Positions 1 to 7,892 of a DNA stretch of 64,000 bases are shown piece by piece. Below the pieces are notes generated by a model. That model saw nothing but the letters and a program-made list of their open reading frames with translations, did not search any database and was not told the origin of the DNA. This stretch comes from Guyparkeria hydrothermalis (GTDB lineage Bacteria > Pseudomonadota > Gammaproteobacteria > Halothiobacillales > Halothiobacillaceae): assembly GCF_023555375.1 (NCBI RefSeq), contig NZ_JAJSEE010000008.1, forward strand, positions 1 to 64,000, given 5' to 3'. How positions within the stretch are numbered: the stretch's first letter is position 1; every line of letters begins with the position of its first letter. The position numbers were made by a program, and so were the translations under genes.

Positions 1-138
1 TCCTCGACGGGCAATGAGCCCGCCTTCGGTCCGGCGCCTCGATTGCGGGCAAACCCGCGAGCCAGCGATGCCATCGAATCGTGCAGACCTTCCTTGGGTA
101 CCGGCGTACGGGCGGTGAAATTTTTTTCGTCCCCACCT
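1..138. other. Unassigned upstream stretch
   Basis: No gene is recognised here. On the minus strand an ATG at 74 opens a frame running off the window edge (MASLARGFARNRGAGPKAGS), with a purine-rich AAGGAAGG about 13 nt upstream. It could be the start of a divergent gene, but too little is visible to say. Confidence 0.2.
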
Positions 139-167
139 CTTGAAATCACCCGGGCCGTTCCTAATAT
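139..167 (+). promoter_or_regulatory. groESL promoter
   Basis: TTGAAA (140-145), a 16-nt spacer and TAATAT (162-167) form a strong sigma-70-type promoter. The preceding C also makes a CTTGAAA heptamer (139-145) like a sigma-32 -35 box, so dual vegetative and heat-shock transcription is possible. The -10 box ends inside the CIRCE operator. Confidence 0.75.
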
Positions 168-193
168 TGGCACTCGAGTCGGGCGAGTGCTAA
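167..193 (+). promoter_or_regulatory. CIRCE operator (HrcA binding site)
   Basis: TTGGCACTC-N9-GAGTGCTAA is the CIRCE inverted repeat with a single mismatch in the left arm (consensus TTAGCACTC-N9-GAGTGCTAA). It overlaps the end of the -10 box and the expected start of transcription, so HrcA binding would block initiation. An hrcA gene is expected elsewhere in the genome and is not in this window. Confidence 0.92.
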
Positions 194-259
194 CAGCGTC
201 CCGGCGCGCTCAAACATTGTTCGAACCCCTTTTCCTGTGTCAACGCATGGAGTAACCAC

Positions 260-550
260 ATGAAAATCCGTCCTTTGCATGATCGTGTGCTGGTAAAGCG
301 CGAAGAAGAAGAACGCAAGACCGCCGCTGGCATCGTTCTGCCGGACTCGGCTTCCGAGAAGCCGAACCGTGGCGAGATCATCGCCGCCGGTCCGGGCAAG
401 TCGAACGACAAGGGTGAAGTCCGCGCCATTGGCGTGAAGGTGGGCGACAAGGTCCTGTTCAGCCAGTACGCCGGCACCAAGGTGAAGGTCGAAGACGACG
501 AACTGCTGATGATGGGCGAAGACGACATCCTCGCCGTCATCGAAGACTAA
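260..550 (+). CDS. groES: Co-chaperonin GroES
   Basis: The 96-residue protein is the Hsp10 heptameric lid that closes the GroEL folding chamber in the cytoplasm. It starts [16 protein letters not shown] and has the usual mobile-loop region ([14 protein letters not shown], about residues 15-28) that contacts GroEL, plus the [15 protein letters not shown] strand region. The length is normal for the family. A GGAG ribosome site lies about 7 nt before the ATG. It is first in a two-gene operon with groEL, 62 nt downstream, under the CIRCE-controlled promoter. Confidence 0.98.
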   Translation: MKIRPLHDRVLVKREEEERKTAAGIVLPDSASEKPNRGEIIAAGPGKSNDKGEVRAIGVKVGDKVLFSQYAGTKVKVEDDELLMMGEDDILAVIED

Positions 551-597
551 CCCTCTCGCGGCAGGGTCAACGCCCTACCCTGGAACCGAATCAATAA

Positions 598-2256
<1,659 letters not shown>

Positions 2257-2298
2257 GAACGGACGATCCGGTCGCAGAGGCCGGACACCGCTTCGACC

Positions 2299-2324
2299 AA
2301 ACCCCGCTTCGGCGGGGTTTTTTT
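2299..2324 (+). terminator. groESL terminator
   Basis: ACCCCGC (2301-2307), a TTCG tetraloop and GCGGGGT (2312-2318) are followed by a run of seven Ts. This is a textbook Rho-independent terminator closing the groESL operon. Confidence 0.93.
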
Positions 2325-2349
2325 GTGCCCGCGCGACCGGCACGCCACG

Positions 2350-2385
2350 AAAAAGCCCGCCGGGTCGCCAGGACCGCGGCGGGCT
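2350..2385 (-). terminator. Terminator of the YedZ1-YedY1-MrpX operon
   Basis: Read on the minus strand, a 9-bp GC-rich stem (2377-2385 pairing with 2354-2362) is followed by five Ts. It lies just after the stop codon of the methionine-rich peptide gene and back-to-back with the groESL terminator. Confidence 0.8.
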
Positions 2386-2408
2386 CGAATGGGTCGAGAG
2401 TGGCGAGC

Positions 2409-2744
2409 TTACTCGCCCATGCCACCGCCCATTTCGTCATCCATCTCGTCATCCGTGTCCATGCCGTCCCGGTCCATATCGCCGTGACCCATTTCGTTCT
2501 TTTCCATCGCGTCCTGACCCATTTCGTCCTGGCCCATTTCATCGCCGGACATCTCGTCCCCCATTTCCTCGCGGGACATCTCGCCGCTGCCCATCTCGTC
2601 ATGGCCCATGGCATCCTTCTCCCCGTCCTCGTGGGACATGGCCAGGGTGGCGTAAACATCCTGCTGCATGGGCTCGGCCGCAATAGCGGCGGTGCCCATG
2701 GTCATCAGGCCGGCACAGATCATCGATACCGTCATTGTCTTCAT
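2409..2744 (-). CDS. mrpX: Methionine-rich periplasmic peptide (MrpX-like, MXKDX-type pentapeptide repeat)
   Basis: The 111-residue protein has a Sec signal peptide (MKTMTVSMICAGLMTMGTAAIAA, cleavage near residue 23). The acidic mature part of about 88 residues holds about 16 methionines and no cysteine. The Met residues recur every five residues in an MxxDx pattern (for example MGQDEMGQDAMEKNEM), like the 'pentapeptide MXKDX repeat' family. In Azospira suillum a similar Met-rich peptide, MrpX, is a sacrificial periplasmic scavenger of hypochlorite that YedY1 re-reduces. It is last in the minus-strand operon, 75 nt after the YedY-type gene, with GAGG 8 nt before ATG. Metal binding is an alternative. 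The function is inferred from composition and neighbours. Confidence 0.82.
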   Translation of the reverse strand: MKTMTVSMICAGLMTMGTAAIAAEPMQQDVYATLAMSHEDGEKDAMGHDEMGSGEMSREEMGDEMSGDEMGQDEMGQDAMEKNEMGHGDMDRDGMDTDDEMDDEMGGGMGE

Positions 2745-2776
2745 GGGAATACCCTCTTGTCGTTGTGCTCAATGGT

Positions 2777-2796
2777 GCATGGCGGCAGTGCCATGC
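2777..2796 (-). other. Intercistronic hairpin before mrpX
   Basis: GCATGGC (2777-2783) and GCCATGC (2790-2796) form a perfect 7-bp inverted repeat with a 6-nt loop in the 75-nt gap between the YedY-type gene and the Met-rich peptide gene. There is no T run, so it is more likely an RNA-processing or stabilising stem than a terminator. Confidence 0.4.
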
Positions 2797-2819
2797 CTCA
2801 GCGCAGCCGAGCCTGATGC

Positions 2820-3569
2820 TCAGCTGCCGCCGAACCAGTTGTACCCGCGGTCTTCCCAGTAGCCACCGGGGTACGTGTTGGTGACGAACAGCGCCTCGAC
2901 GTGCTTGGGATTCTTGTAACCAAGCTTAGTCGGCATGCGCAGCTTCAGCGGAAAGCCGTAGCGAGCGGGCAAGACCTGCCCGTCGAATGTCAGTGTCAGC
3001 AGCGTCTGCGGGTGCAGCGCGGTCGGCATGTCGATGCTGGTGTAGTAGCCATCGGCACAGCGAAAGCCGACGTATGGGGCCTCCAGATCGGCACCGATGC
3101 GCTCCAGGAAGTCCGAGAAGCGCACCCCGCCCCACTTGCCGATCGCGCTCCAGCCCTCGACGCAGATCAGGCGTGTCACCTGGTCGGTCTGAGGCAGGGC
3201 GCGCAGTTCGGCCAGTGACCAGGGACGCGGGTCGGCGACCCGGCCGCCGACCTGCAGGCGAAAACGCTCGCCGTCGACCGGCGGCACCTTGTTCAGAGGG
3301 TAGTAGGCGTTGAACGGGAATGGCCGGGTAATCATCGACTCGGGGTACGTCGGTGCCAGCTGCTCGGGATCGAACAGCCAAGCCTGCACGCGATCGTTGA
3401 ATCGAGAGACCTGCAGCAACGCCTTCTCGACGATCGGCTCGTCGCTGATCGAACAGCCGCCCAGCAGCGGCAACGCGCCCAGCGCCAGCGAACCACGCAA
3501 AAAACGTCGCCGATCCGGTTGTTCCGGCCCGATGTCCATCTGCCGCATTCGCTTGTGTCGATCGTTCAT
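2820..3569 (-). CDS. yedY1: YedY1-like molybdopterin methionine-sulfoxide reductase
   Basis: The 249-residue sulfite-oxidase-fold enzyme belongs to the family of MsrP/YedY, which repairs oxidised methionine in the periplasm. A twin-arginine signal (DRRRFLRGSLALGALPLLGG) lies near residues 19-38 and is followed by a Cys, so a lipoprotein form is conceivable. The molybdopterin-ligand cysteine is in RLICVEGWSAIGKWGG, and the C-terminal half carries the conserved PLKLRMPTKLGYKNPK segment. The start was placed at 3569 because AAGGAG lies 6 nt upstream; a start 8 codons earlier would overlap the cytochrome gene. It follows the cytochrome b gene by 13 nt. The likely substrate is the Met-rich peptide encoded just downstream. 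Confidence 0.88.
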   Translation of the reverse strand: MNDRHKRMRQMDIGPEQPDRRRFLRGSLALGALPLLGGCSISDEPIVEKALLQVSRFNDRVQAWLFDPEQLAPTYPESMITRPFPFNAYYPLNKVPPVDGERFRLQVGGRVADPRPWSLAELRALPQTDQVTRLICVEGWSAIGKWGGVRFSDFLERIGADLEAPYVGFRCADGYYTSIDMPTALHPQTLLTLTFDGQVLPARYGFPLKLRMPTKLGYKNPKHVEALFVTNTYPGGYWEDRGYNWFGGS

Positions 3570-3582
3570 GCCAACTCCTTGG

Positions 3583-4224
3583 TCATCGACCACGAATCAT
3601 GTGCAGCAGCGAACGCGGCACCAGCAGCGCCATCGCCACGTGGATCACCACAAAACCGACCAGGGCGGCCATCGTGACGAAATGGACGTAGCGCGCCGCC
3701 TCGTATCCGCCCATCAGCTCGCGCAGCAGCGGGAACTGCACCGACTTCCACAGCACCAGACCCGAGAGCACGAGCAGCACCAGGTCGAGGATCACGAGCA
3801 GGTAGGCCGCCCGCTGCACGGTGTTGTATCGGCGCGGATCGGCATGGGAGAGCCGGCCATGAAAGGCGGCTTTGAGGTCGGCGACGAATCCGCGCGGCGA
3901 GAGCGGGAAGAAGCGGTGCCACAACCGGCCGCTGGCCGTGTTGATACTCAGGTAGATCAACCCGTTGACGACCAGCAGCCACATGGCAGCGAAGTGCCAC
4001 AGGATCGCGCTGGCCAGCCAGCCACCCAAGGTGATCTCGTCGGGAAAGCGAAAATCGAACAGCGGCGAGGCGTTGTAGATCCGCCAACCGCTCATCACCA
4101 TCAGCACTACCGCCAGGGCGTTGAGCCAGTGGGTCAGCCGCAGCCACAACGGATGAACCGGCGGCACATCTCCGGCGGCCTTGCCGGTTCGAACCGAACC
4201 GGCCGTGATGGGCTCTGCGTTCAT
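3583..4224 (-). CDS. yedZ1: Cytochrome b561-type partner (YedZ1-like)
   Basis: The 213-residue integral membrane protein has four predicted helices (about residues 26-45, 70-92, 135-155 and 172-195) and histidines placed as haem b ligands (HPLWLRLTHW, ILWHFAAMW, ARYVHFVTM, VVIHVAMAL). It should pass electrons from the quinone pool to the periplasmic molybdoenzyme encoded next. It resembles the b561/thiosulfate-reductase-like YedZ1 rather than the ferric-reductase-like MsrQ of E. coli. The start at 4224 has AGGAGA about 7 nt upstream. It is the first gene of the minus-strand operon, about 70 nt below a GTAACC-N16-CGAA promoter. Confidence 0.85.
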   Translation of the reverse strand: MNAEPITAGSVRTGKAAGDVPPVHPLWLRLTHWLNALAVVLMVMSGWRIYNASPLFDFRFPDEITLGGWLASAILWHFAAMWLLVVNGLIYLSINTASGRLWHRFFPLSPRGFVADLKAAFHGRLSHADPRRYNTVQRAAYLLVILDLVLLVLSGLVLWKSVQFPLLRELMGGYEAARYVHFVTMAALVGFVVIHVAMALLVPRSLLHMIRGR

Positions 4225-4295
4225 GGGCGGTCTCCTGAAACGCGCTGTTGTCGAGCCAGCGGCCCGACCGTCGCGACGATGGACGTACCCTTTCA

Positions 4296-4321
4296 TTCGC
4301 CGCTGGCCGGCAGTTGGTTAC
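4296..4321 (-). promoter_or_regulatory. SigF-type ECF promoter for yedZ1-yedY1-mrpX
   Basis: On the minus strand GTAACC (4321-4316), exactly 16 nt, then CGAA (4299-4296, extended to CGAATG). This equals the sigma-F motif known from Caulobacter (GTAACC-N16-CGAA). An identical site drives the divergent sigma factor gene. Confidence 0.85.
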
Positions 4322-4380
4322 AGCCAGGGATCGATCGATGGCAAGGCGCGGCAAAAACCGGGGCGCCTACAATCGCGGAT

Positions 4381-4406
4381 GTAACCAAACCCATGGTGTG
4401 GGCGAA
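4381..4406 (+). promoter_or_regulatory. SigF-type ECF promoter for sigF-nrsF (autoregulation)
   Basis: GTAACC (4381-4386), exactly 16 nt, then CGAA (4403-4406). Transcription should begin near 4412. An in-frame ATG at 4406 would lie inside the -10 box, which argues for the downstream start at 4430. Confidence 0.87.
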
Positions 4407-4429
4407 TGGAGAGGCATGGTGGGGAGAAG

Positions 4430-4972
4430 ATGAGCGAGGAGGAGCTGCGGAGACGGTTGCTGAGTGGGCTGTCCGGGGACAATCGCGCCTATCACGCCTT
4501 CCTGGAGGCCACCGGCGACTTGCTGCGGCGCTACTTCCATCGCCGACTGGTCAGCCTGCCCGACGAGGTGGAAGACCTGGTCCAGGATTCGCTGCTGGCA
4601 ATCCACGACAAGCGCAAGACCTATGACCCGGCCCTGCCGGTCACCGCCTGGCTCTACGCGATCGCCCGCTACAAGCGCGCCGACCTGCTGCGACGACGAC
4701 AACGATGGGAACAGCGGACCGACTCACTGGACAAGGAAACGGCGCTGGAACCAAGCGCCCCCGAACACGACGAGATGGCGGGCCGAGATCTGGACCGGCT
4801 GCTCGCCCGATTGCCGGAACGCCAGCGCATGGCGATCCGGCACATGAAGCTGGAGGGACTGTCGGTCGCCGAGACCGCGCAGCGCACCGGCATGTCCGAA
4901 TCGGCCGTCAAGGTCGGCGTCCATCGCGGCCTCAAGGCACTGTCCAAACTGATCCAGGGGCAAAACGCATGA
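4430..4972 (+). CDS. sigF: ECF RNA polymerase sigma factor, SigF type
   Basis: The 180-residue group IV sigma factor has a region 2 (about residues 20-85, with DEVEDLVQDSLLAIHDKRKTY and the WLYAIARYKRADLLRR stretch) and a region 4 helix-turn-helix (about residues 120-172, LPERQRMAIRHMKLEGLSVAETA). It directs polymerase to GTAACC-N16-CGAA promoters, one of which lies just upstream of itself. GGGGAG lies close before the ATG. The next gene is its NrsF-family anti-sigma, overlapping by 4 nt (ATGA), the hallmark pairing of SigF systems that answer oxidative, chlorine or metal stress. Confidence 0.9.
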   Translation: MSEEELRRRLLSGLSGDNRAYHAFLEATGDLLRRYFHRRLVSLPDEVEDLVQDSLLAIHDKRKTYDPALPVTAWLYAIARYKRADLLRRRQRWEQRTDSLDKETALEPSAPEHDEMAGRDLDRLLARLPERQRMAIRHMKLEGLSVAETAQRTGMSESAVKVGVHRGLKALSKLIQGQNA

Positions 4973-5613
4973 AGACAGACGAACTGGTCTCCCTACTCGC
5001 CGCCGGCGAGGTAGCCGTGCCCCGACGCACGCTCCCGAGCCGACTGGCACTGGCCACCGCGGCTGGCCTGCTCGCAAGCACCGCCCTGATGCTGGGACTG
5101 CTCGGGATCCGATCCGACCTGCCGCAGGCGGCCATGGACCCGATGTTCTGGGTCAAGATCGGCTTTGCCGGCCTGCTGATCGTCGCCGGACTGGTCGCCA
5201 CCTGGCGACTGGGCCGACCGGGGGTCAAGCTGGGCAGGCTGCCGCCGTCGACCACCGCCATGCCGGTACTGCTGCTATGGATGCTTGCCCTCGCCTCGCT
5301 CGGCCAGGCGACGCCGTCACAGCGCGTCACCCTGCTGCTGGGCGAGACCTGGAGCAGTTGCGCCTTCCTGATCGCCCTGCTGGCCGCCCCGCTGTTGGCA
5401 AGCACGCTGTGGGCGATGCGCGGCATGGCGCCGACCCGGCTGCGACTGGCCGGCGCGGCCGCCGGGCTATTCTCGGGGTCGCTTGCCGCGCTGGTCTACT
5501 CGCTGCACTGCCCGGAAATGACCGCCCCCTTCATCGCCCTGTGGTACCTGCTCGGGGTCGCGATCCCGACAACCCTGGGCACCTGGCTCGGGCCGCGCCT
5601 GCTGCGCTGGTAA
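4969..5613 (+). CDS. nrsF: NrsF-family (DUF1109) anti-sigma factor
   Basis: The 214-residue inner-membrane protein has six hydrophobic helices (about residues 24-47, 59-80, 92-112, 124-145, 155-175 and 185-207) and a short cytoplasmic N-terminus (MKTDELVSLLAAGEVAVPRR). This is the NrsF/DUF1109 architecture. In Caulobacter and Azospira NrsF holds SigF at the membrane until oxidants act on it. Cysteines occur in the loops (SSCAFLIALL and HCPEMTAPF) and could be redox sensors. The start overlaps the sigma stop codon as ATGA, so the two genes are translationally coupled. A terminator follows within 30 bp. Confidence 0.9.
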   Translation: MKTDELVSLLAAGEVAVPRRTLPSRLALATAAGLLASTALMLGLLGIRSDLPQAAMDPMFWVKIGFAGLLIVAGLVATWRLGRPGVKLGRLPPSTTAMPVLLLWMLALASLGQATPSQRVTLLLGETWSSCAFLIALLAAPLLASTLWAMRGMAPTRLRLAGAAAGLFSGSLAALVYSLHCPEMTAPFIALWYLLGVAIPTTLGTWLGPRLLRW

Positions 5614-5640
5614 CACGGCCAGCGGATTCGTCGCCCTGAC

Positions 5641-5672
5641 GAAAAAGCCCCGCCGGATGGCGGGGTTTTTTT
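5641..5672 (+). terminator. sigF-nrsF terminator
   Basis: CCCCGCC (5648-5654), GGAT loop, GGCGGGG (5659-5665), then seven Ts. An A run on the left side would also let it work in reverse. Confidence 0.9.
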
Positions 5673-5712
5673 GTATCTTGAAGATGCCAATTTTCCAGCG
5701 GAGGCCCGAACC

Positions 5713-6156
5713 ATGAGCCACCACCCCTTTCTCGATGCGGCACTCGAAGAGGCTCGCACCGGCCGCGACGAGGGAGGCATCCCCATCGGCGCGGTGCTGG
5801 TGCACAACGACGAGATCGTCGGGAACGGCCACAACCGCCGGGTCCAGGAAGGCAGCGTCATCCGGCACGGAGAGATGGATGCACTGGAAAAGGCCGGTCG
5901 CCGGTCGGCTGACTTCTACCGGGGAAGCACGCTCTACACCACGCTCTCGCCCTGCCCGATGTGCGCCGGCGCGATCCTGCTCTACGGAATACCGCGCGTG
6001 GTCATCGGCGAGAACCAGACCTTCCTCGGCGAGGAAGGCTGGTTACGCGAACGCGGCGTGGCAGTAAGGGTGGTAAACGATCAACGCTGCATCGAGCTGA
6101 TGCAGCGGTTCATCGAGAAGCATCCGAGCCTGTGGAACGAGGACATCGGGGAGTGA
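5713..6156 (+). CDS. Cytosine deaminase, yeast Fcy1-like (nucleoside deaminase family)
   Basis: The 147-residue zinc enzyme of the CDA fold probably converts cytosine to uracil (pyrimidine salvage). The zinc and proton-shuttle motifs are HGEMDAL (about residue 56) and SPCPMCAGAI (about residues 83-92). Similarity to fungal cytosine deaminase runs through almost the whole chain, including GGIPIGAVL, STLYTTLSPC, YGIPRVVIGEN and the C-terminal WNEDIGE. Most bacteria use the unrelated amidohydrolase CodA instead. The start is ATG 5713 with GGAGG about 9 nt upstream. It is monocistronic between two terminator-like structures. A guanine or other base substrate cannot be ruled out. Confidence 0.85.
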   Translation: MSHHPFLDAALEEARTGRDEGGIPIGAVLVHNDEIVGNGHNRRVQEGSVIRHGEMDALEKAGRRSADFYRGSTLYTTLSPCPMCAGAILLYGIPRVVIGENQTFLGEEGWLRERGVAVRVVNDQRCIELMQRFIEKHPSLWNEDIGE

Positions 6157-6169
6157 CGAGATACGTGGA

Positions 6170-6712
6170 TCAGTGCCCCTTGCCCTGCAAGCGGTCCATC
6201 ACGGCGTAGAGCACGCCGGAAACGACGAAGGTGAGGTGGATACCCACCATCCAGGCCATCTCTCGGTCGCTCAGATTCTCGACGTTCATGAAGGACTTGA
6301 GCAATTCGATCCCCGAGATGGCGACGATCGAACCAATGACCTTGATCTTGAGATCGGTGAAGCTGATATGCCCCATCCACTCGGGGCGGTCATGGTGGCT
6401 ATGCAGGTCATCCATCTTCGAGACGAAGTTCTCGTAACCCGAGAAGATGATGATGATCAGCAGGTTCATGATCAACGCCACGTCCACCAGCGTCAGCACG
6501 CCGATAATGATCTCGGACTCGCTCAGGGAAAAGGCGTGGCTGAGCAGATGCCAGAGCTCGGAGCCAAACTTAACCAGCAGGATCAGCATCGCGCCGACCA
6601 GCCCCAGGTAGACGGGGGCCAGGATCCAGCGGGCGCCGAACAGGAAGTGTTCAAAGTAGTGCTCGGCGTTACTCGAGCGACGCGGGGCGGGGGTGGGGTT
6701 TTCCGATTCCAC
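6170..6712 (-). CDS. yqhA: YqhA family (UPF0114) membrane protein
   Basis: The protein of about 180 residues has four predicted membrane helices and the family signature regions GARWILAPVYLGLVGAML, LTLVDVALIMNLLIIIIFSG and IKVIGSIVAISGIELLKSFM, closely matching E. coli YqhA. The molecular role of the family is not established. The start is uncertain. GTG at 6712 has GAGG 7 nt upstream, while a TTG at 6736 lies just past a terminator stem and has no ribosome site, so 6712 is preferred. It is convergent with the cytosine deaminase gene. Confidence 0.85.
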   Translation of the reverse strand: MESENPTPAPRRSSNAEHYFEHFLFGARWILAPVYLGLVGAMLILLVKFGSELWHLLSHAFSLSESEIIIGVLTLVDVALIMNLLIIIIFSGYENFVSKMDDLHSHHDRPEWMGHISFTDLKIKVIGSIVAISGIELLKSFMNVENLSDREMAWMVGIHLTFVVSGVLYAVMDRLQGKGH

Positions 6713-6747
6713 GGCTGGGCCTCGATCAGTAGTCAAAAACGATGAAA

Positions 6748-6767
6748 CGCCCCGGATAACCGGGGCG
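6748..6767 (-). terminator. Terminator-like hairpin after the NDUFA9-like gene
   Basis: A perfect 8-bp GC stem (CGCCCCGG/CCGGGGCG) with a 4-nt loop is followed on the minus strand by an interrupted T-rich tail. Confidence 0.6.
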
Positions 6768-6791
6768 GAATGGGACTATCCTACCACCGGC

Positions 6792-7802
6792 TCAGCCGCG
6801 ACGGGGCGCGCTCTTGCCGGGGCCGCCATTTCCCGGGGCAAGGTACCCCGGGGCGACGTCCTCGAGGCGGGTAGGCTCACGCGGGCACTCCGGCGAGCAG
6901 GTATTGTCCCGCTGCAAGGAATCGAGATTGTCGCGACTGAACGGCTTGCCCGGCAGCCACTCCATCACGCGTGCCTGGATGCGCGACAACCACATCGGCA
7001 AGCCGACCACCCAACGCGGGTGGCCACTGGTTTTGGCCGCGTAGCGCACCAGTTCGCCGAGCGAATAGTCGTGTGGACCGCAGAGATCGTAGCGGGCGCC
7101 GTTCGCCTGCGGGTCGTCGATCGATTCAACGAAGCGACGGACCACGTCACCGACGTACACGGGCGAGAAGCGAGCCCCCGCGCAGGCCAGCGGAAAGACG
7201 CCCGGCATCAGCTTGGCCAGGTCGGCAAAGCGGTTGAGGAACGAGTCACCCGGCCCGAAGATCACCGACGGGCGGAAACTGGTAACCGCGATATCGTGCT
7301 TGCGGCCGAAGCGATGCACCCAGTTCTCCGCCTTGCCCTTGCTGCGCTGGTAGTGACTGACGCCGTCGTCCTCGTCCGCCCCCAGCGCACTCATGTGCAG
7401 GTAGCGTGGTACGCCGGCATCGGCCGCAGCGCGCAGCGCGGCCTTGGTCAGCTTGATGTGCACCCGCTCGAAGCCCTTGCCGTTGTGGCGACGCTCGTTG
7501 AGGATGCCAACCAGGTTGACCAGCAGGTCCGCGCCCTCGAGCAACTCCGCCAGTTCCGGGGCACCGCGATGCGTGGCCAGGTCCGAGCGCGCCGGGGAAT
7601 TCATGTCGACCAGCACCACGCTCGGCCAGAGGCCCATGTCGCGGTGGCGAGCGGCAAAGCGGCTCGGCACCACCACCTCCCAGCCCCGCCGGGAGAGTTC
7701 CCTCACCAGGTACCGGCCCACGAAACCGGTCCCGCCCAGTACCACGGCCCGGGGCAAGCCCTCGGGCTCATTGCTGCCGCCAACGGCGTGCGATTCGTCC
7801 AT
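6792..7802 (-). CDS. NAD(P)-binding epimerase-like protein, complex I NDUFA9 subunit family
   Basis: The 336-residue atypical short-chain dehydrogenase has an N-terminal Rossmann nucleotide loop (AVVLGGTGFVGRYLV, about residues 19-33). The conserved LVNLVGILNERRHNGKGFERVH and SVIFGPGDSFLNRF segments are typical of the NDUFA9-like branch of NmrA/epimerase proteins. Bacterial members are single proteins of uncertain substrate and are not core complex I subunits. The start at 7802 leaves room for the divergent protoporphyrinogen oxidase gene; the open frame continues far upstream but without coding similarity. GGGA lies 4 nt before the ATG. Confidence 0.8.
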   Translation of the reverse strand: MDESHAVGGSNEPEGLPRAVVLGGTGFVGRYLVRELSRRGWEVVVPSRFAARHRDMGLWPSVVLVDMNSPARSDLATHRGAPELAELLEGADLLVNLVGILNERRHNGKGFERVHIKLTKAALRAAADAGVPRYLHMSALGADEDDGVSHYQRSKGKAENWVHRFGRKHDIAVTSFRPSVIFGPGDSFLNRFADLAKLMPGVFPLACAGARFSPVYVGDVVRRFVESIDDPQANGARYDLCGPHDYSLGELVRYAAKTSGHPRWVVGLPMWLSRIQARVMEWLPGKPFSRDNLDSLQRDNTCSPECPREPTRLEDVAPGYLAPGNGGPGKSAPRRG

Positions 7803-7892
7803 AACGTCCCTGACAGTGCATCTGCCGAAATTGATCGAACCGGTAGAGTACACTCGAGCCCCCGGACAGACATAGCAGCAACGACGACGGCC

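Noticed and set aside
2409-2744. Idea that the Met-rich frame is a tail repeat related to GroEL GGM or a simple low-complexity artefact
   Set aside because: It has a good signal peptide, a ribosome site, regular MxxDx periodicity, a terminator, and sits in a matching operon.
4406-4429. Earlier ATG for the ECF sigma factor
   Set aside because: It falls inside the -10 box of the SigF promoter and has no ribosome site.
6693-7892. Upstream extension of the protoporphyrinogen oxidase frame
   Set aside because: The extra 400 codons overlap the NDUFA9-like gene on the other strand and show no similarity; the FAD motif starts soon after ATG 7893.
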